A DNA stretch of 7,880 nt from Burkholderiaceae bacterium (GCA_947372155.1 CANBSM010000115.1:1-7880), one strand, 5' to 3'. Shown: positions 1-7,880, counted from the stretch's first letter. Notes: a model not told the origin generated them from the sequence alone. Made by a program: numbers and translations.

Positions 1-17
1 TCATCGCTACTTAAAAT

Positions 18-506
18 TTATTCGCCAAATAATTTTTGACGGAGTTCACGACGCTCTTGAGCCTCAAGAGATAAATTGGCTGTAGGCCTTGCAATTAAAC
101 GGTTCAAGCCGATTGGCTCACCAGTTTCTTCGCACCATCCATAGTCGCCGGATTCAATGCGCGTTAATGCTTGCTCTACTTTTTTAAGCAGCTTGCGCTC
201 ACGATCGCGTGTACGCAATTCCAATGCATGCTCCTCCTCGATCGTTGCACGGTCGGCAGGATCAGGAACTAAAATATTTTCACGCAGATGTTCTGTTGTC
301 TCTGACGCATTCTTCAAGATGTCGTCTTTAAGGGTGAGTAATTTTTGACGGAAAAAATCTAACTGCGCAGCACTCATGTAGTCCTTGTCAGACATCTTGA
401 GCAATTCCGCTTCAGTCAATGGAGCACCTTTTGCAACTTTAGCGCTCGCGGCCTTACTACTAGCTTTTGCAGCAGTTGCTGATTTTGTTGCTGTTTTTAC
501 CGTCAT
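18..506 (-). CDS. dksA: RNA polymerase-binding transcription factor DksA, one-cysteine (degenerate zinc finger) type
   Basis: DksA enters the secondary channel of RNA polymerase and, with ppGpp, adjusts initiation at rRNA, ribosomal-protein and amino-acid promoters (family knowledge). The 162-residue protein has an Ala/Lys-rich N-terminal tail (about 1-28), then the coiled-coil domain. Its tip carries D82-P-A-D85-R-A, matching the two essential aspartates of E. coli DksA, followed by the helix EEEHALELRTRDRERK. The C-terminal globular part runs from about 121. Where E. coli has four zinc cysteines, this protein has C125, T128, S146 and A149, so the zinc site is lost. The one-Cys form with LSLEAQERRE is what I expect in beta- and alphaproteobacteria. 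The chosen ATG is preceded by AGGAAAG at good spacing, and the tail is read in frame. The gene stands about 110 nt downstream of the CobW-type GTPase gene and probably has its own promoter. Confidence 0.95.
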   Translation of the reverse strand: MTVKTATKSATAAKASSKAASAKVAKGAPLTEAELLKMSDKDYMSAAQLDFFRQKLLTLKDDILKNASETTEHLRENILVPDPADRATIEEEHALELRTRDRERKLLKKVEQALTRIESGDYGWCEETGEPIGLNRLIARPTANLSLEAQERRELRQKLFGE

Positions 507-556
507 CTCATTCTTTCCTGGTTTGAAGCATTATTGCCTCATTCTGCCAAACTTTT

Positions 557-592
557 ACGGCCCTTTTATTAATATTTATCAATATCGGCCGT
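557..592 (-). repeat. Nested inverted repeat in the dksA leader
   Basis: The arms ACGGCC (557-562) and GGCCGT (587-592) are perfect reverse complements. They enclose a second pair, ATATT (572-576) and AATAT (581-585), around a TATC loop, with a 9-nt asymmetric bulge on one side. If dksA is transcribed from the TACAAT candidate, this folds in the 5' untranslated leader, about 50-85 nt before the start codon. No T-run follows on either strand, so it is not a simple terminator. The role is unknown and chance is possible for arms this short. Confidence 0.35.
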
Positions 593-594
593 GG

Positions 595-606
595 CGGCGG
601 ATTGTA
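595..606 (-). promoter_or_regulatory. Candidate dksA promoter: -10 element with GC-rich discriminator
   Basis: Read on the minus strand, the gap upstream of dksA contains TACAAT (positions 606-601), five of six matches to the -10 consensus, followed directly by the GC-only run CCGCCGCC. A GC-rich discriminator after the -10 is typical of promoters that ppGpp/DksA represses, and dksA itself is negatively autoregulated in E. coli. I see no convincing -35: at 17-nt spacing there is only TGTTTG. A competing candidate is TTGATA (582-577) with a weak TAAAAG 19 nt further on. The call rests on the -10 motif and its location only. Confidence 0.3.
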
Positions 607-617
607 CCCGAATCTTA

Positions 618-1688
618 CTAGGCCAAACACCCCTCAAGCCCAGCCAATAAGGTGTCCTTGGGCAAATCGATACCTATGAAGACCATCCGGGTTTGCTTGG
701 GTTCTGTACCCCATGGACCCGCTAAATCGCTGCCCATCATCTGATGAACCCCCTGGAACACCACTTTTCGGTTACTTCCCTTCACATAGAGCACACCTTT
801 ATAGCGCAACATCTTCTCTCCGAAGACCTCCAAAATGCCCCCCAGGAAGTCTTCCAACTTTTTGTGATTAAAGGGTTTATCACTACGAAAAACAAAGGAT
901 TGGATGCGATCCGTATGTCCTGCATGACCATGATGCTGATGGTCATGACTATGGTCGTGGCCACAAGTACTGTGATCGTGGTCATGGTCGTGTCCATGAT
1001 CGTGCCCACAATGCTCATGGTCGTGATCATCTTGCTCCAAGAAATGGGGGTCAATATCCAGCTTGGCGTTTAGATTGAAGCCCTTGAGATCCAAGACGGC
1101 ATTCAAGGGCACCACCCCCTTAGAAATGCCTGCAATTGGTGCTCTTGGATTCATATGCATGAGGCGATTGCGCAAAGCATCCACTTCGGCCGGGGTCACC
1201 AAATCAGTCTTAGTAATAAAAATTTGATCTGCAAAACCAACCTGGCGCTGAGCTTCTTCATGCTCATTGAGTTGTTGCTGACCATGCTTGGCGTCTACCA
1301 AGGTAACTACGGCATCTAGTACGTAGTGGTTAGCTACATCATCATCCATAAAGAATGTCTGAGCAACGGGGCCAGGATTGGCAACGCCTGTTGTTTCAAT
1401 GACGACGCGATCAAAGCTAATCTTCTTATCTTTACGCTGCTCCCAAAGCTCATTCAGGGCATCGACAAGGTCGCCACGAATAGTGCAGCAGATGCAGCCA
1501 TTACTCATTTGGACAATATTCTCTTGGTTGTCTTGCACCAAGATATCGTTGTCAATATTTTCTTCGCCGAATTCATTCTCGATTACGGCAATCTTTTTGC
1601 CGTGCTCTTCAGTCAAGATGTGTTTAAGCAAAGTAGTTTTGCCGCTTCCCAAGAAGCCTGTCAAAATCGTTACCGGAATTAATGCCAT
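618..1688 (-). CDS. CobW-type G3E family GTPase (COG0523), His-rich putative metal chaperone
   Basis: COG0523 proteins are cytoplasmic GTPases that deliver metal, often zinc, to client enzymes. Visible motifs: Walker A GFLGSGKT (11-18); the family metal-binding CICC (65-68, inside GCICCT), whose cysteines bind metal in characterised members; ETTG (98-101); and the guanine-recognition TKTD (159-162). A linker at 222-258 holds 17 histidines and two cysteines in 37 residues, mostly as HDH repeats. The CobW C-terminal domain follows, about 261-356. Length, 356 residues, is normal. The start [19 protein letters not shown] fits the family; only a weak GGAT lies before it. There are no cobalamin genes in the window, so CobW in the strict sense is unlikely. 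ZigA/YeiR/YjiA-like zinc handling is the better guess. Substrate cannot be fixed from sequence. The stop (TAG) is about 110 nt before dksA. Confidence 0.9.
   Translation of the reverse strand: MALIPVTILTGFLGSGKTTLLKHILTEEHGKKIAVIENEFGEENIDNDILVQDNQENIVQMSNGCICCTIRGDLVDALNELWEQRKDKKISFDRVVIETTGVANPGPVAQTFFMDDDVANHYVLDAVVTLVDAKHGQQQLNEHEEAQRQVGFADQIFITKTDLVTPAEVDALRNRLMHMNPRAPIAGISKGVVPLNAVLDLKGFNLNAKLDIDPHFLEQDDHDHEHCGHDHGHDHDHDHSTCGHDHSHDHQHHGHAGHTDRIQSFVFRSDKPFNHKKLEDFLGGILEVFGEKMLRYKGVLYVKGSNRKVVFQGVHQMMGSDLAGPWGTEPKQTRMVFIGIDLPKDTLLAGLEGCLA
915..1025 (-). repeat. Low-complexity HDH-coding tract inside the GTPase gene
   Basis: The DNA is an imperfect array of CAY/GAY-type codons encoding residues 222-258 of the CobW-type GTPase, seen on the plus strand as repeated gatcgtg/gtcatg/catggtc units. 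Such tracts can expand or contract by slippage in 6-nt units without breaking the frame. The encoded segment sits between the GTPase and C-terminal domains, the usual place for His-rich loops in this family, and would bind Zn, Ni or Co. Confidence 0.8.
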
Positions 1689-1718
1689 GGATGATCCAAT
1701 CTAATTCTAAAAGTCATC

Positions 1719-1737
1719 GTTTCCCAAAGCGGGAAAC
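1719..1737. repeat. Perfect inverted repeat upstream of the CobW-type GTPase gene
   Basis: GTTTCCC (1719-1725) and GGGAAAC (1731-1737) are exact reverse complements separated by 5 nt. They lie in the 69-nt gap between the xerC stop and the GTPase start, about 30 nt before the latter. On the minus strand the hairpin would be followed by GATGACTTTT, so the T-run is short and displaced: a weak terminator of the xerC transcript is possible. A possible -10 (TAGAAT, 1709-1704) starts 9 nt past the repeat on the minus strand, so an operator is equally possible. It does not resemble the Zur box I know. Confidence 0.4.
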
Positions 1738-1757
1738 CTTCTATCTTACCGAGTTCC

Positions 1758-2759
1758 TCAGCCTTTGCCAGCCTTTGCGCGCGGATGCGCTTTATCGTAT
1801 GCCTGAGCGAGGTGCTGAAAATCTAAAGACGTATAAATCTGGGTGCTAGCGATGCTGGCATGACCCAACATTTCCTGGACAGCACGCAAATCTTGCGAGG
1901 ATTGCAGAACATGGCTCGCAAAACTGTGCCGCATCATATGAGGGTGCACATGAGTGGGTAAACCAGCACGCATGGCTAAAGTACGCAACCTTGCTTGCAC
2001 CGTACGAGGCGATAAGCGCTTACCTGTTGCCGACAAAAACAAGGCGATGGATTCTTCTGGATAAGTTCCGGCATCGCGCAGCTCTCGCCACGCAGCAAGT
2101 GATTTCATCGCAGGCACACCAACAGGCACCGAACGTCGTTTGCCGCCCTTACCTAACACCGTTACTTCAGCAGCATCCCAATCTAGCCAGCCAGCTGACT
2201 CATGTTGGCGATCTTTGCTTTGCATCACATCGATCCCCAAGAGCTCTGAAAGACGTAAGCCAGAGGAATACAGCAGATCAATAATCGCTGCATCGCGAAT
2301 AGATTCCAAATCCTTTTTTTCTTCGGCCTCTTTGACGGCTTGATTTACCAGGGAAAGGGCCTGCTCGACCGATAAGGCCTTGGGTAATGACTTCAAGCGC
2401 TTAGGCGCCTTCACATCATCAACTGGATTGGCGATCAAATTGCTTGTTACCTTGCCAGCACGCGCATCCCGCCTGGCATCTTTTTCAGTAAGCCAGTCAT
2501 ACCATCCTCGCCACGCTGAAAGTGCTCTTGCAATACTTCTTGAGGATTTCCCCTTGGAGTGTAGGCGGCCAGCCCAACGACGCACATGACCGTTGCTGAC
2601 TTTTAATAATTCAATGCTGTCTTCAAGTGCAAAATTTTGGAGGTCGCTCAGATCCATGCCGTACGCTTTGAGGGTATGCGGCGAGAGTTGACGCAACACG
2701 TGTAGCTCATGCAAATACTCTTGCATGAGTGGATGGAGATCAGTCGCTTTTAATTTCAT
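1758..2759 (-). CDS. xerC: Site-specific tyrosine recombinase XerC
   Basis: XerC, with XerD, resolves chromosome dimers at dif in the terminus region during FtsK-driven segregation. The N-terminal SAM-like DNA-binding domain covers about 10-112 (YLHELHVLRQLSPHTLKAY). The catalytic domain shows the full set: R169 in SSGLRLSEL, K204 in LGKGGKRR, H274 and R277 in HPHMMRHSF, H300 in LGHAS, and the nucleophile Y309 in STQIYTSLDFQHLA. The ending YDKAHPRAKAGKG matches E. coli XerC rather than XerD. At 333 residues it is about 35 longer than E. coli XerC (298), from short insertions near 95-110, 142-150 and 180-192. The ATG is preceded by AGG and lies inside the end of the DUF484 gene (20-nt overlap), implying translational coupling. 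Confidence 0.94.
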   Translation of the reverse strand: MKLKATDLHPLMQEYLHELHVLRQLSPHTLKAYGMDLSDLQNFALEDSIELLKVSNGHVRRWAGRLHSKGKSSRSIARALSAWRGWYDWLTEKDARRDARAGKVTSNLIANPVDDVKAPKRLKSLPKALSVEQALSLVNQAVKEAEEKKDLESIRDAAIIDLLYSSGLRLSELLGIDVMQSKDRQHESAGWLDWDAAEVTVLGKGGKRRSVPVGVPAMKSLAAWRELRDAGTYPEESIALFLSATGKRLSPRTVQARLRTLAMRAGLPTHVHPHMMRHSFASHVLQSSQDLRAVQEMLGHASIASTQIYTSLDFQHLAQAYDKAHPRAKAGKG

Positions 2760-3414
2760 AAGCCTGGATACGATCCAAAGCTGCAGCAGTTAATTCAGCA
2801 ATCTGGCGCAAGTAGAAAGCGCCCATATCGGCTGTGAAGCGAGATTCATCCTTGCTAGCTAGCAGCAACACTGCTGGCGATTGATTGTTGCCAACACTCT
2901 TGCCCAGCGGCAAGCCAATGGCTACCATGCTTTGCCATTCAGGATCAATGGCTGTTTGGCTTGCTAACAAATCTACGCTAGCTGCCGCCAACTCTTTAGC
3001 GGAGCCGCATAGAGGCGTATCCACCCAAGGGCCAAACGCAGAATTAGGTGATAACAATTGTGCAGACTCCACCTCAAAGACTTCGGCCAAACCAGAAGTT
3101 ATGGCGGCTTCCACATCCGCCTTATTGTTAGCCTTCATCAAACGCAACAACCAAGCAACCAAACTTTGTTGGGTTTTATCGTTACGGCTGCCAAAGTGCA
3201 ACATCTCGCTTAAGCGGCGATTAAGCTCTTGGTTTTGTGTGCGCAACACCGTCATCTGACGCTCTTGCAAAGAGATCGCACGATCCTCATGCGGATGCTT
3301 AATCCGAATCTCATTGAAGAGATCAGCGTAACGCTCAAAGAAGCCTGGGGTTGCACGTAACCACTCAGCAACTAACTCTTCTTGCTCGGCCTGCTTTGGA
3401 TCGATTGCACTCAT
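2740..3414 (-). CDS. DUF484 family protein (YigA-like, GAF-related), xerC partner gene
   Basis: This 224-residue protein fits DUF484. The N-terminal signature is V-x2-WL-x3-P-x-FF (15-26), followed by PHEDRAISLQERQ (41-53) and a predicted coiled coil about 47-72. A compact alpha/beta GAF-like half follows, ending LLASKDESRFTADMGAFYLRQIAELTAAAL (given here in parts: 184-196 and 197-213). There is no signal peptide or membrane segment. Biochemical function is not established; in E. coli the homologue YigA sits in the dapF-yigA-xerC-yigB cluster, and the association with xerC is widely conserved. Here it overlaps xerC by 20 nt and follows gatB by 27 nt. Only a weak AGAAAG precedes the ATG, so it may rely on coupling with gatB. 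Confidence 0.88.
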   Translation of the reverse strand: MSAIDPKQAEQEELVAEWLRATPGFFERYADLFNEIRIKHPHEDRAISLQERQMTVLRTQNQELNRRLSEMLHFGSRNDKTQQSLVAWLLRLMKANNKADVEAAITSGLAEVFEVESAQLLSPNSAFGPWVDTPLCGSAKELAAASVDLLASQTAIDPEWQSMVAIGLPLGKSVGNNQSPAVLLLASKDESRFTADMGAFYLRQIAELTAAALDRIQAYEIKSD

Positions 3415-3441
3415 GTAATTCTTTCTAAATGTATTCTTTGT

Positions 3442-4914
3442 TTAACCAAGCTTTTTACGCAAGAGCTCATTCACCTGACCGGGATTTGCCTTGCCTTGCG
3501 AGGCCTTCATGATTTGGCCAACAAGGGCATTAAACGCCTTCTCTTTGCCTGAGCGGAACTCTTCAACCGATTTCTGATTAGCCGCCAATACTTGATCAAT
3601 GATGGCCTCAATTGCTCCACTATCACTAATTTGCTTCAAGCCTTTAGCGTCAATCACTTGATCGACCGTGCTTACAGCATTGCCTGCGATAGCCTCTTCC
3701 CAAAGAACGGCAAAAATATCTTTAGCAATCTTGTTAGAAATAGTGCCATCAGCCACACGCGTCAGCAATGGCGCCAAATGTTCGGCCTTCAAAGGCGCGT
3801 CAGCTGTAGCAATGCCTGCACGATTTAAGGAAGAGGCAAATTCGCCAGCAATTAAATTAGCAGCTGCTTTTGCTAGTGGTTTTCCTACAATGGCCAACAG
3901 CTCTTCAAATACTTTTGCAGTATCACGATCTTGAGTCAACAACTGCGCATCGTATGCACTTAAACCAAAGTCGCCTTGCCACTGCTCGCGCAATTGGGCT
4001 GGGAGTGTCGGCATCTTGCTGCGCACATCTGCAATCCATGCGTCATCAATGACCACTGGTAATAAATCAGGATCTGGGAAGTAGCGATAGTCGTTGGCAT
4101 CTTCCTTGCTTCGCATGCTGCGGGTTTCGCCACGATCAGGATCGTATAAACGCGTCTCTTGAACTACGGTCCCACCATCCTCAATCAATTCGATTTGACG
4201 GCGTACCTCGTACTGAATGGCCTCTTCTAAAAAGCGGAAGGAGTTCAAGTTTTTAATTTCGCAGCGGGTACCAAATTCAGCCTGGCCCTTAGGGCGAACA
4301 GATACGTTCGCATCGCAACGGAAAGAGCCTTCTTGCATATTGCCGTCACAAACCCCCAGCCACACAACCAAGCCATGTAAGGCTTTGGCATAGGCAACGG
4401 CCTCGGTAGCACTGCGCATTACTGGTTCGGTCACGATCTCGAGGAGTGGTGTACCGGCGCGGTTCAGATCAATACCGCTAGAGGGTTCGCCATGAGGACC
4501 AGTAAAGCCCTCTTCATGAACCGATTTGCCAGCATCTTCTTCCATGTGGGCACGTGTGAGCTCAACTACCTTCACCTCATCACCCACCAAGATCTCAAGA
4601 TGCCCACCAACAACAACTGGGATCTCCATCTGACTGATTTGATAGCCCTTAGGTAAATCAGGATAAAAATAGTTTTTGCGGGCAAAGATGCTTGCGGGCG
4701 AAATCTTGGCATTTACCGCCAGACCAAATCGAATCGCATGCTCAACTGCTTGGCGATTTAACACTGGCAACACACCAGGCAATGCTAAATCCACTGCGCA
4801 GGCTTGCGTGTTTGGAGCTGCGCCAAAGCGCGTACTTGCGCCACTAAAAATCTTAGATTGTGTTTGTAACTGTGCGTGGGTCTCTAGACCAATAACGACT
4901 TCCCATTGCATCAT
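3442..4914 (-). CDS. gatB: Asp-tRNA(Asn)/Glu-tRNA(Gln) amidotransferase subunit B
   Basis: GatB recognises the misacylated tRNA and phosphorylates its Asp or Glu side chain with ATP; ammonia from GatA then makes Asn- or Gln-tRNA. Signatures seen: [13 protein letters not shown] (4-16), [19 protein letters not shown] (77-95), [15 protein letters not shown] (150-164), [13 protein letters not shown] (218-230) and [11 protein letters not shown] (276-286). The C-terminal GatB/YqeY tRNA-binding domain runs about 335-490 and ends [13 protein letters not shown]. Length 490 is near the family norm. There are two tandem ATGs: the first overlaps the gatA stop as ATGA. The second (4911-4909) forms TGATG and is 7 nt from GAGG, so residue M2 may be the true start. 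Which tRNA is served depends on whether AsnRS or GlnRS exists elsewhere in the genome. Confidence 0.96.
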   Translation of the reverse strand: MMQWEVVIGLETHAQLQTQSKIFSGASTRFGAAPNTQACAVDLALPGVLPVLNRQAVEHAIRFGLAVNAKISPASIFARKNYFYPDLPKGYQISQMEIPVVVGGHLEILVGDEVKVVELTRAHMEEDAGKSVHEEGFTGPHGEPSSGIDLNRAGTPLLEIVTEPVMRSATEAVAYAKALHGLVVWLGVCDGNMQEGSFRCDANVSVRPKGQAEFGTRCEIKNLNSFRFLEEAIQYEVRRQIELIEDGGTVVQETRLYDPDRGETRSMRSKEDANDYRYFPDPDLLPVVIDDAWIADVRSKMPTLPAQLREQWQGDFGLSAYDAQLLTQDRDTAKVFEELLAIVGKPLAKAAANLIAGEFASSLNRAGIATADAPLKAEHLAPLLTRVADGTISNKIAKDIFAVLWEEAIAGNAVSTVDQVIDAKGLKQISDSGAIEAIIDQVLAANQKSVEEFRSGKEKAFNALVGQIMKASQGKANPGQVNELLRKKLG

Positions 4915-6428
4915 GCCACCTCACTTGCTGGACGCAAATGCCAGTCACTGGCCTGCTGATATTGGTGGGCCACCTGTAATAAGCGTGCCTCAGAAAAGTA
5001 ATTGCCGATCAATTGCATACCAATAGGTAGATTGTTTGTATTAAATCCACAAGGAACACTCATCGCTGGCAAGCCCGCTAAGTTAGTGGAAAGCGTGTAA
5101 ATATCTTCTAAATACATTTGCACCGGATCTTTTGACTTCTCGCCCAAACGCCATGCCACATCAGGGGCTACAGGCCCTAAGATGACATCGCACTGATTGA
5201 ACGCAGCTTGAAAATCTGCTGCAATAATGCGACGAATTTTTTGTGCCTGTAGATAGTACGCATCATAGTAACCATGACAAAGAACATACGTTCCAATCAT
5301 GATGCGGCGCTTCACTTCTGCCCCAAAACCTTCGGTGCGTGACTTTGCATACATATCATTGAGATCACGATATTCATTAGCGCGGTATCCATAACGTACG
5401 CCATCAAAACGGCTCAAATTACTTGATGCTTCTGCTGGCGCTAAAACGTAATACACCGGAATAGATAGTTTGGTTTTTGGCAAGCTCACCTCAACCAATG
5501 TTGCGCCTAGATTTTCTAAAAGCTTTGCAGCTTCGTTAACTGATTTAGCAACATCACTTGCTAAACCTTCGGCAAAGAATTCTTTTGGCAAGCCAACGCG
5601 CAAACCTTCTAATGGCTTTGCGGAATTTGCACTGCCTTCTTGCCAGCTCTGATTCAGGTAACGGCCATAGTCCTCGCCTGAATCAGCCAAAGATGTGGAG
5701 TCACGTGGATCGTGTGAAGACATCGCAGATAGCAATAAGGCGCAATCTTCTGCAGTCTTACCCATTGGGCCAGCTTGATCGAGCGAAGAGGCATAAGCGA
5801 TCATCCCGTAGCGAGATACGCGCCCATAACTAGGCTTAATTCCGGTTAAGCCACAAAATGCTGCTGGCTGACGAATTGAGCCACCCGTATCCGTACCAGT
5901 AGCAATCGGGGCCAAACCAGCCGCAACCGCTGCAGCCGAGCCACCAGAGGAACCGCCAGCCACGTGGGCAGCATTCCATGGATTTAATACTGGTCCAAAG
6001 GCAGAGTTTTCATTGGAGGAGCCCATCGCAAACTCGTCCATATTGGTTTTACCCAAACAAACCATGCCAGCACCATGGGGATTGTTTTCATCTGGGATTC
6101 CCAAATTGGCAACCACTGTGGCATCAAAAGGGCTCTGATAGCCGGCCAAGATTTTGGAGGCTGCGGTTGACTTCCAGCCCCGTGTTACGAAGACATCCTT
6201 ATGTGCAACGGGGATACCGGTTAACTTACCGGCCTTACCATCAGAAATTAGTCTATCTGCTTTAGATGCTTGCTCTAAGCTTAAGTGAGCATTCACATCT
6301 AGGTAGGCATTCCACTGTTTTCCGGCCTCAATACGGTCCAAAAAGTACTGGGTTAACTCTGTGCTGGAAACCTCTTTTGCGGCTAGCGCTTTTGCCATTA
6401 AGGCAATAGGGGTGTTGTGCCAACTCAT
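4911..6428 (-). CDS. gatA: Asp-tRNA(Asn)/Glu-tRNA(Gln) amidotransferase subunit A
   Basis: GatA is the glutaminase of the transamidosome, freeing ammonia that is channelled to GatB. It belongs to the amidase-signature family and shows the Ser-cisSer-Lys triad: K77 in [10 protein letters not shown], cis-Ser S160 in [14 protein letters not shown], and nucleophile S184 in [30 protein letters not shown] (125-142) and the C-terminal [12 protein letters not shown] and LPIGMQLIG blocks (451-475) are also typical. At 505 residues it is slightly long; part of this is an insertion about 111-122 ([12 protein letters not shown]) between strands ahead of LGKTNMDEF, where the usual protein has a short AAGA-type turn. 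The start overlaps the gatC stop as ATGA and is preceded by AGGG at 7-nt spacing. Product probably cytosolic and obligately complexed with GatB and GatC. Confidence 0.96.
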   Translation of the reverse strand: MSWHNTPIALMAKALAAKEVSSTELTQYFLDRIEAGKQWNAYLDVNAHLSLEQASKADRLISDGKAGKLTGIPVAHKDVFVTRGWKSTAASKILAGYQSPFDATVVANLGIPDENNPHGAGMVCLGKTNMDEFAMGSSNENSAFGPVLNPWNAAHVAGGSSGGSAAAVAAGLAPIATGTDTGGSIRQPAAFCGLTGIKPSYGRVSRYGMIAYASSLDQAGPMGKTAEDCALLLSAMSSHDPRDSTSLADSGEDYGRYLNQSWQEGSANSAKPLEGLRVGLPKEFFAEGLASDVAKSVNEAAKLLENLGATLVEVSLPKTKLSIPVYYVLAPAEASSNLSRFDGVRYGYRANEYRDLNDMYAKSRTEGFGAEVKRRIMIGTYVLCHGYYDAYYLQAQKIRRIIAADFQAAFNQCDVILGPVAPDVAWRLGEKSKDPVQMYLEDIYTLSTNLAGLPAMSVPCGFNTNNLPIGMQLIGNYFSEARLLQVAHQYQQASDWHLRPASEVA

Positions 6429-6718
6429 TCGATCACCCTTGGTACCAAGAAATAGCCCTCATGTTGAGCAGGGGCTGATTGCATGTTTTCAGCACGATGG
6501 TCTGATTCCGTGACCTGGTCCACACGCATGGGTTGGGCCAAATCACGCAAAAAGAGAATTGGATGAGCCAATGGCTCAAGTCCAGTTGTGTCGACGGCCT
6601 GCATTTCCTCAACTAAGGAAAAAATAGCCTGCAATTGAGGCAAAACTGCCTCGGCTTCTGCCTGATTTAACTCAAGCCTAGAAAGGTGCGCAATGCGCTG
6701 GACGTCATCAAGTTTCAT
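6425..6718 (-). CDS. gatC: Asp-tRNA(Asn)/Glu-tRNA(Gln) amidotransferase subunit C
   Basis: GatC is a small belt-like subunit that wraps GatA and links it to GatB, stabilising the complex. The 97-residue protein shows the family pattern: [13 protein letters not shown] near the start, an amphipathic helix to about 40, the [10 protein letters not shown] turn (44-53), then R65-V-D-Q-V and a C-terminal [16 protein letters not shown] that packs on GatA. It is the first gene of the minus-strand chain and overlaps gatA by ATGA. No good ribosome binding site is visible before the ATG: GGAAT is too far upstream, at about 15 nt. Its promoter must lie in the 59-nt gap shared with mreB or inside mreB. Confidence 0.95.
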   Translation of the reverse strand: MKLDDVQRIAHLSRLELNQAEAEAVLPQLQAIFSLVEEMQAVDTTGLEPLAHPILFLRDLAQPMRVDQVTESDHRAENMQSAPAQHEGYFLVPRVIE

Positions 6719-7821
<1,103 letters not shown>

Positions 7822-7845
7822 GCGACATACACGTCGACCAGGGAA

Positions 7846-7880
7846 TTGCAACATAGCGCTCCACCACTTTTCAGACAGGG
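7846..7880 (+). CDS. mreC: Start of mreC (rod shape-determining protein), cut by the window end
   Basis: Only the first 11 codons and two bases are present. Read from TTG they give (M)QHSAPPLFRQ followed by a GG- codon (Gly), which resembles the N-terminus of betaproteobacterial MreC (PPLFKQGPS type) just before its membrane anchor. MreC is a bitopic inner-membrane protein linking MreB to PBP2. There is no ATG or GTG between the mreB stop and this TTG in this frame, so TTG is the likely start. AGGGA precedes it by only 1 nt, too close for an ideal ribosome site. The frame is the same as mreB, 8 codons past its stop. Position after mreB supports the call strongly. Confidence 0.75.
   Translation, partial: MQHSAPPLFRQ

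Noticed and set aside
1..17. A possible start codon (ATGA on the minus strand at 4-1) of a further gene downstream of dksA
   Set aside because: Only four bases are visible, with no codons to identify a product. A gene there is plausible but cannot be supported from this window.
385..621. Plus-strand open frame across the dksA N-terminus and its leader
   Set aside because: Alanine-rich reading is the antisense of the Ala/Lys tail of DksA; it has no ribosome site or family match, and crosses the dksA promoter region.
782..1054. Second minus-strand open frame inside the GTPase gene
   Set aside because: It is a frame-shifted reading of the same low-complexity tract; the main frame carries all GTPase and CobW C-terminal motifs.
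744..1073. Plus-strand open frame with a very hydrophobic Met/Val-rich stretch that looks like a membrane protein
   Set aside because: It is the antisense of the HDH tract of the GTPase gene: His/Asp codons read backwards give Met/Val/Ile. It has no independent start signal or recognisable family.
1378..1704. Plus-strand open frame opposite the GTPase N-terminal half
   Set aside because: No family features; the minus-strand frame carries Walker A, CICC and ETTG over the same bases.
1719..1750. Calling the inverted repeat a definite rho-independent terminator for xerC
   Set aside because: The stem is only 7 bp and the T-run on the minus strand is short and 6 nt away from it, so I recorded it only as an inverted repeat.
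6438..6449. Perfect 12-bp palindrome CTTGGTACCAAG just upstream of gatA
   Set aside because: It encodes the conserved FLVPR end of GatC, so coding constraint is a sufficient explanation; it is not positioned like an operator for an independent gatA promoter.

Overview
The window reads as an ordinary, tightly packed core-genome segment of a betaproteobacterium. The MreB, DksA and GatCAB proteins have the sequence character I know from Burkholderiales, and the modest GC content (below 50% by eye) points to a Polynucleobacter-like member of the Burkholderiaceae. That placement is inferred from remembered family sequences, not from a search. I see no mobile element, CRISPR array, tRNA or rRNA gene, and no broken gene.

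Layout. Seven genes lie on the minus strand, read right to left: gatC, gatA, gatB, a DUF484 gene, xerC, a COG0523/CobW-type GTPase and dksA. The first five form a compact chain: gatC/gatA and gatA/gatB overlap by ATGA, there are 27 nt before the DUF484 gene, and DUF484 and xerC overlap by 20 nt. A 69-nt gap with a perfect inverted repeat precedes the GTPase gene, and a gap of about 110 nt with a structured leader precedes dksA. On the plus strand, mreB diverges from gatC across only 59 nt. It is followed by the first codons of mreC, which apparently starts at TTG and is cut by the window edge.

How the genes work together. GatCAB is the tRNA-dependent amidotransferase that makes Asn-tRNA(Asn) and/or Gln-tRNA(Gln). 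XerC is one half of the XerCD chromosome-dimer resolvase, with its usual DUF484 partner gene. MreB and MreC begin the cell-shape (rod complex) operon. The CobW-type GTPase carries a long His-rich metal-binding loop. It lies next to a DksA in which three of the four zinc-finger cysteines are replaced, so a metal-handling protein neighbours a DksA that probably does not need zinc.

I did not find an undescribed system. The points most worth a second look are the metallochaperone/zinc-independent DksA neighbourhood, the inverted repeat ahead of the GTPase gene, the leader of dksA, a lineage-type insertion in GatA, and the unusual starts at the mreB/mreC and gatC ends.
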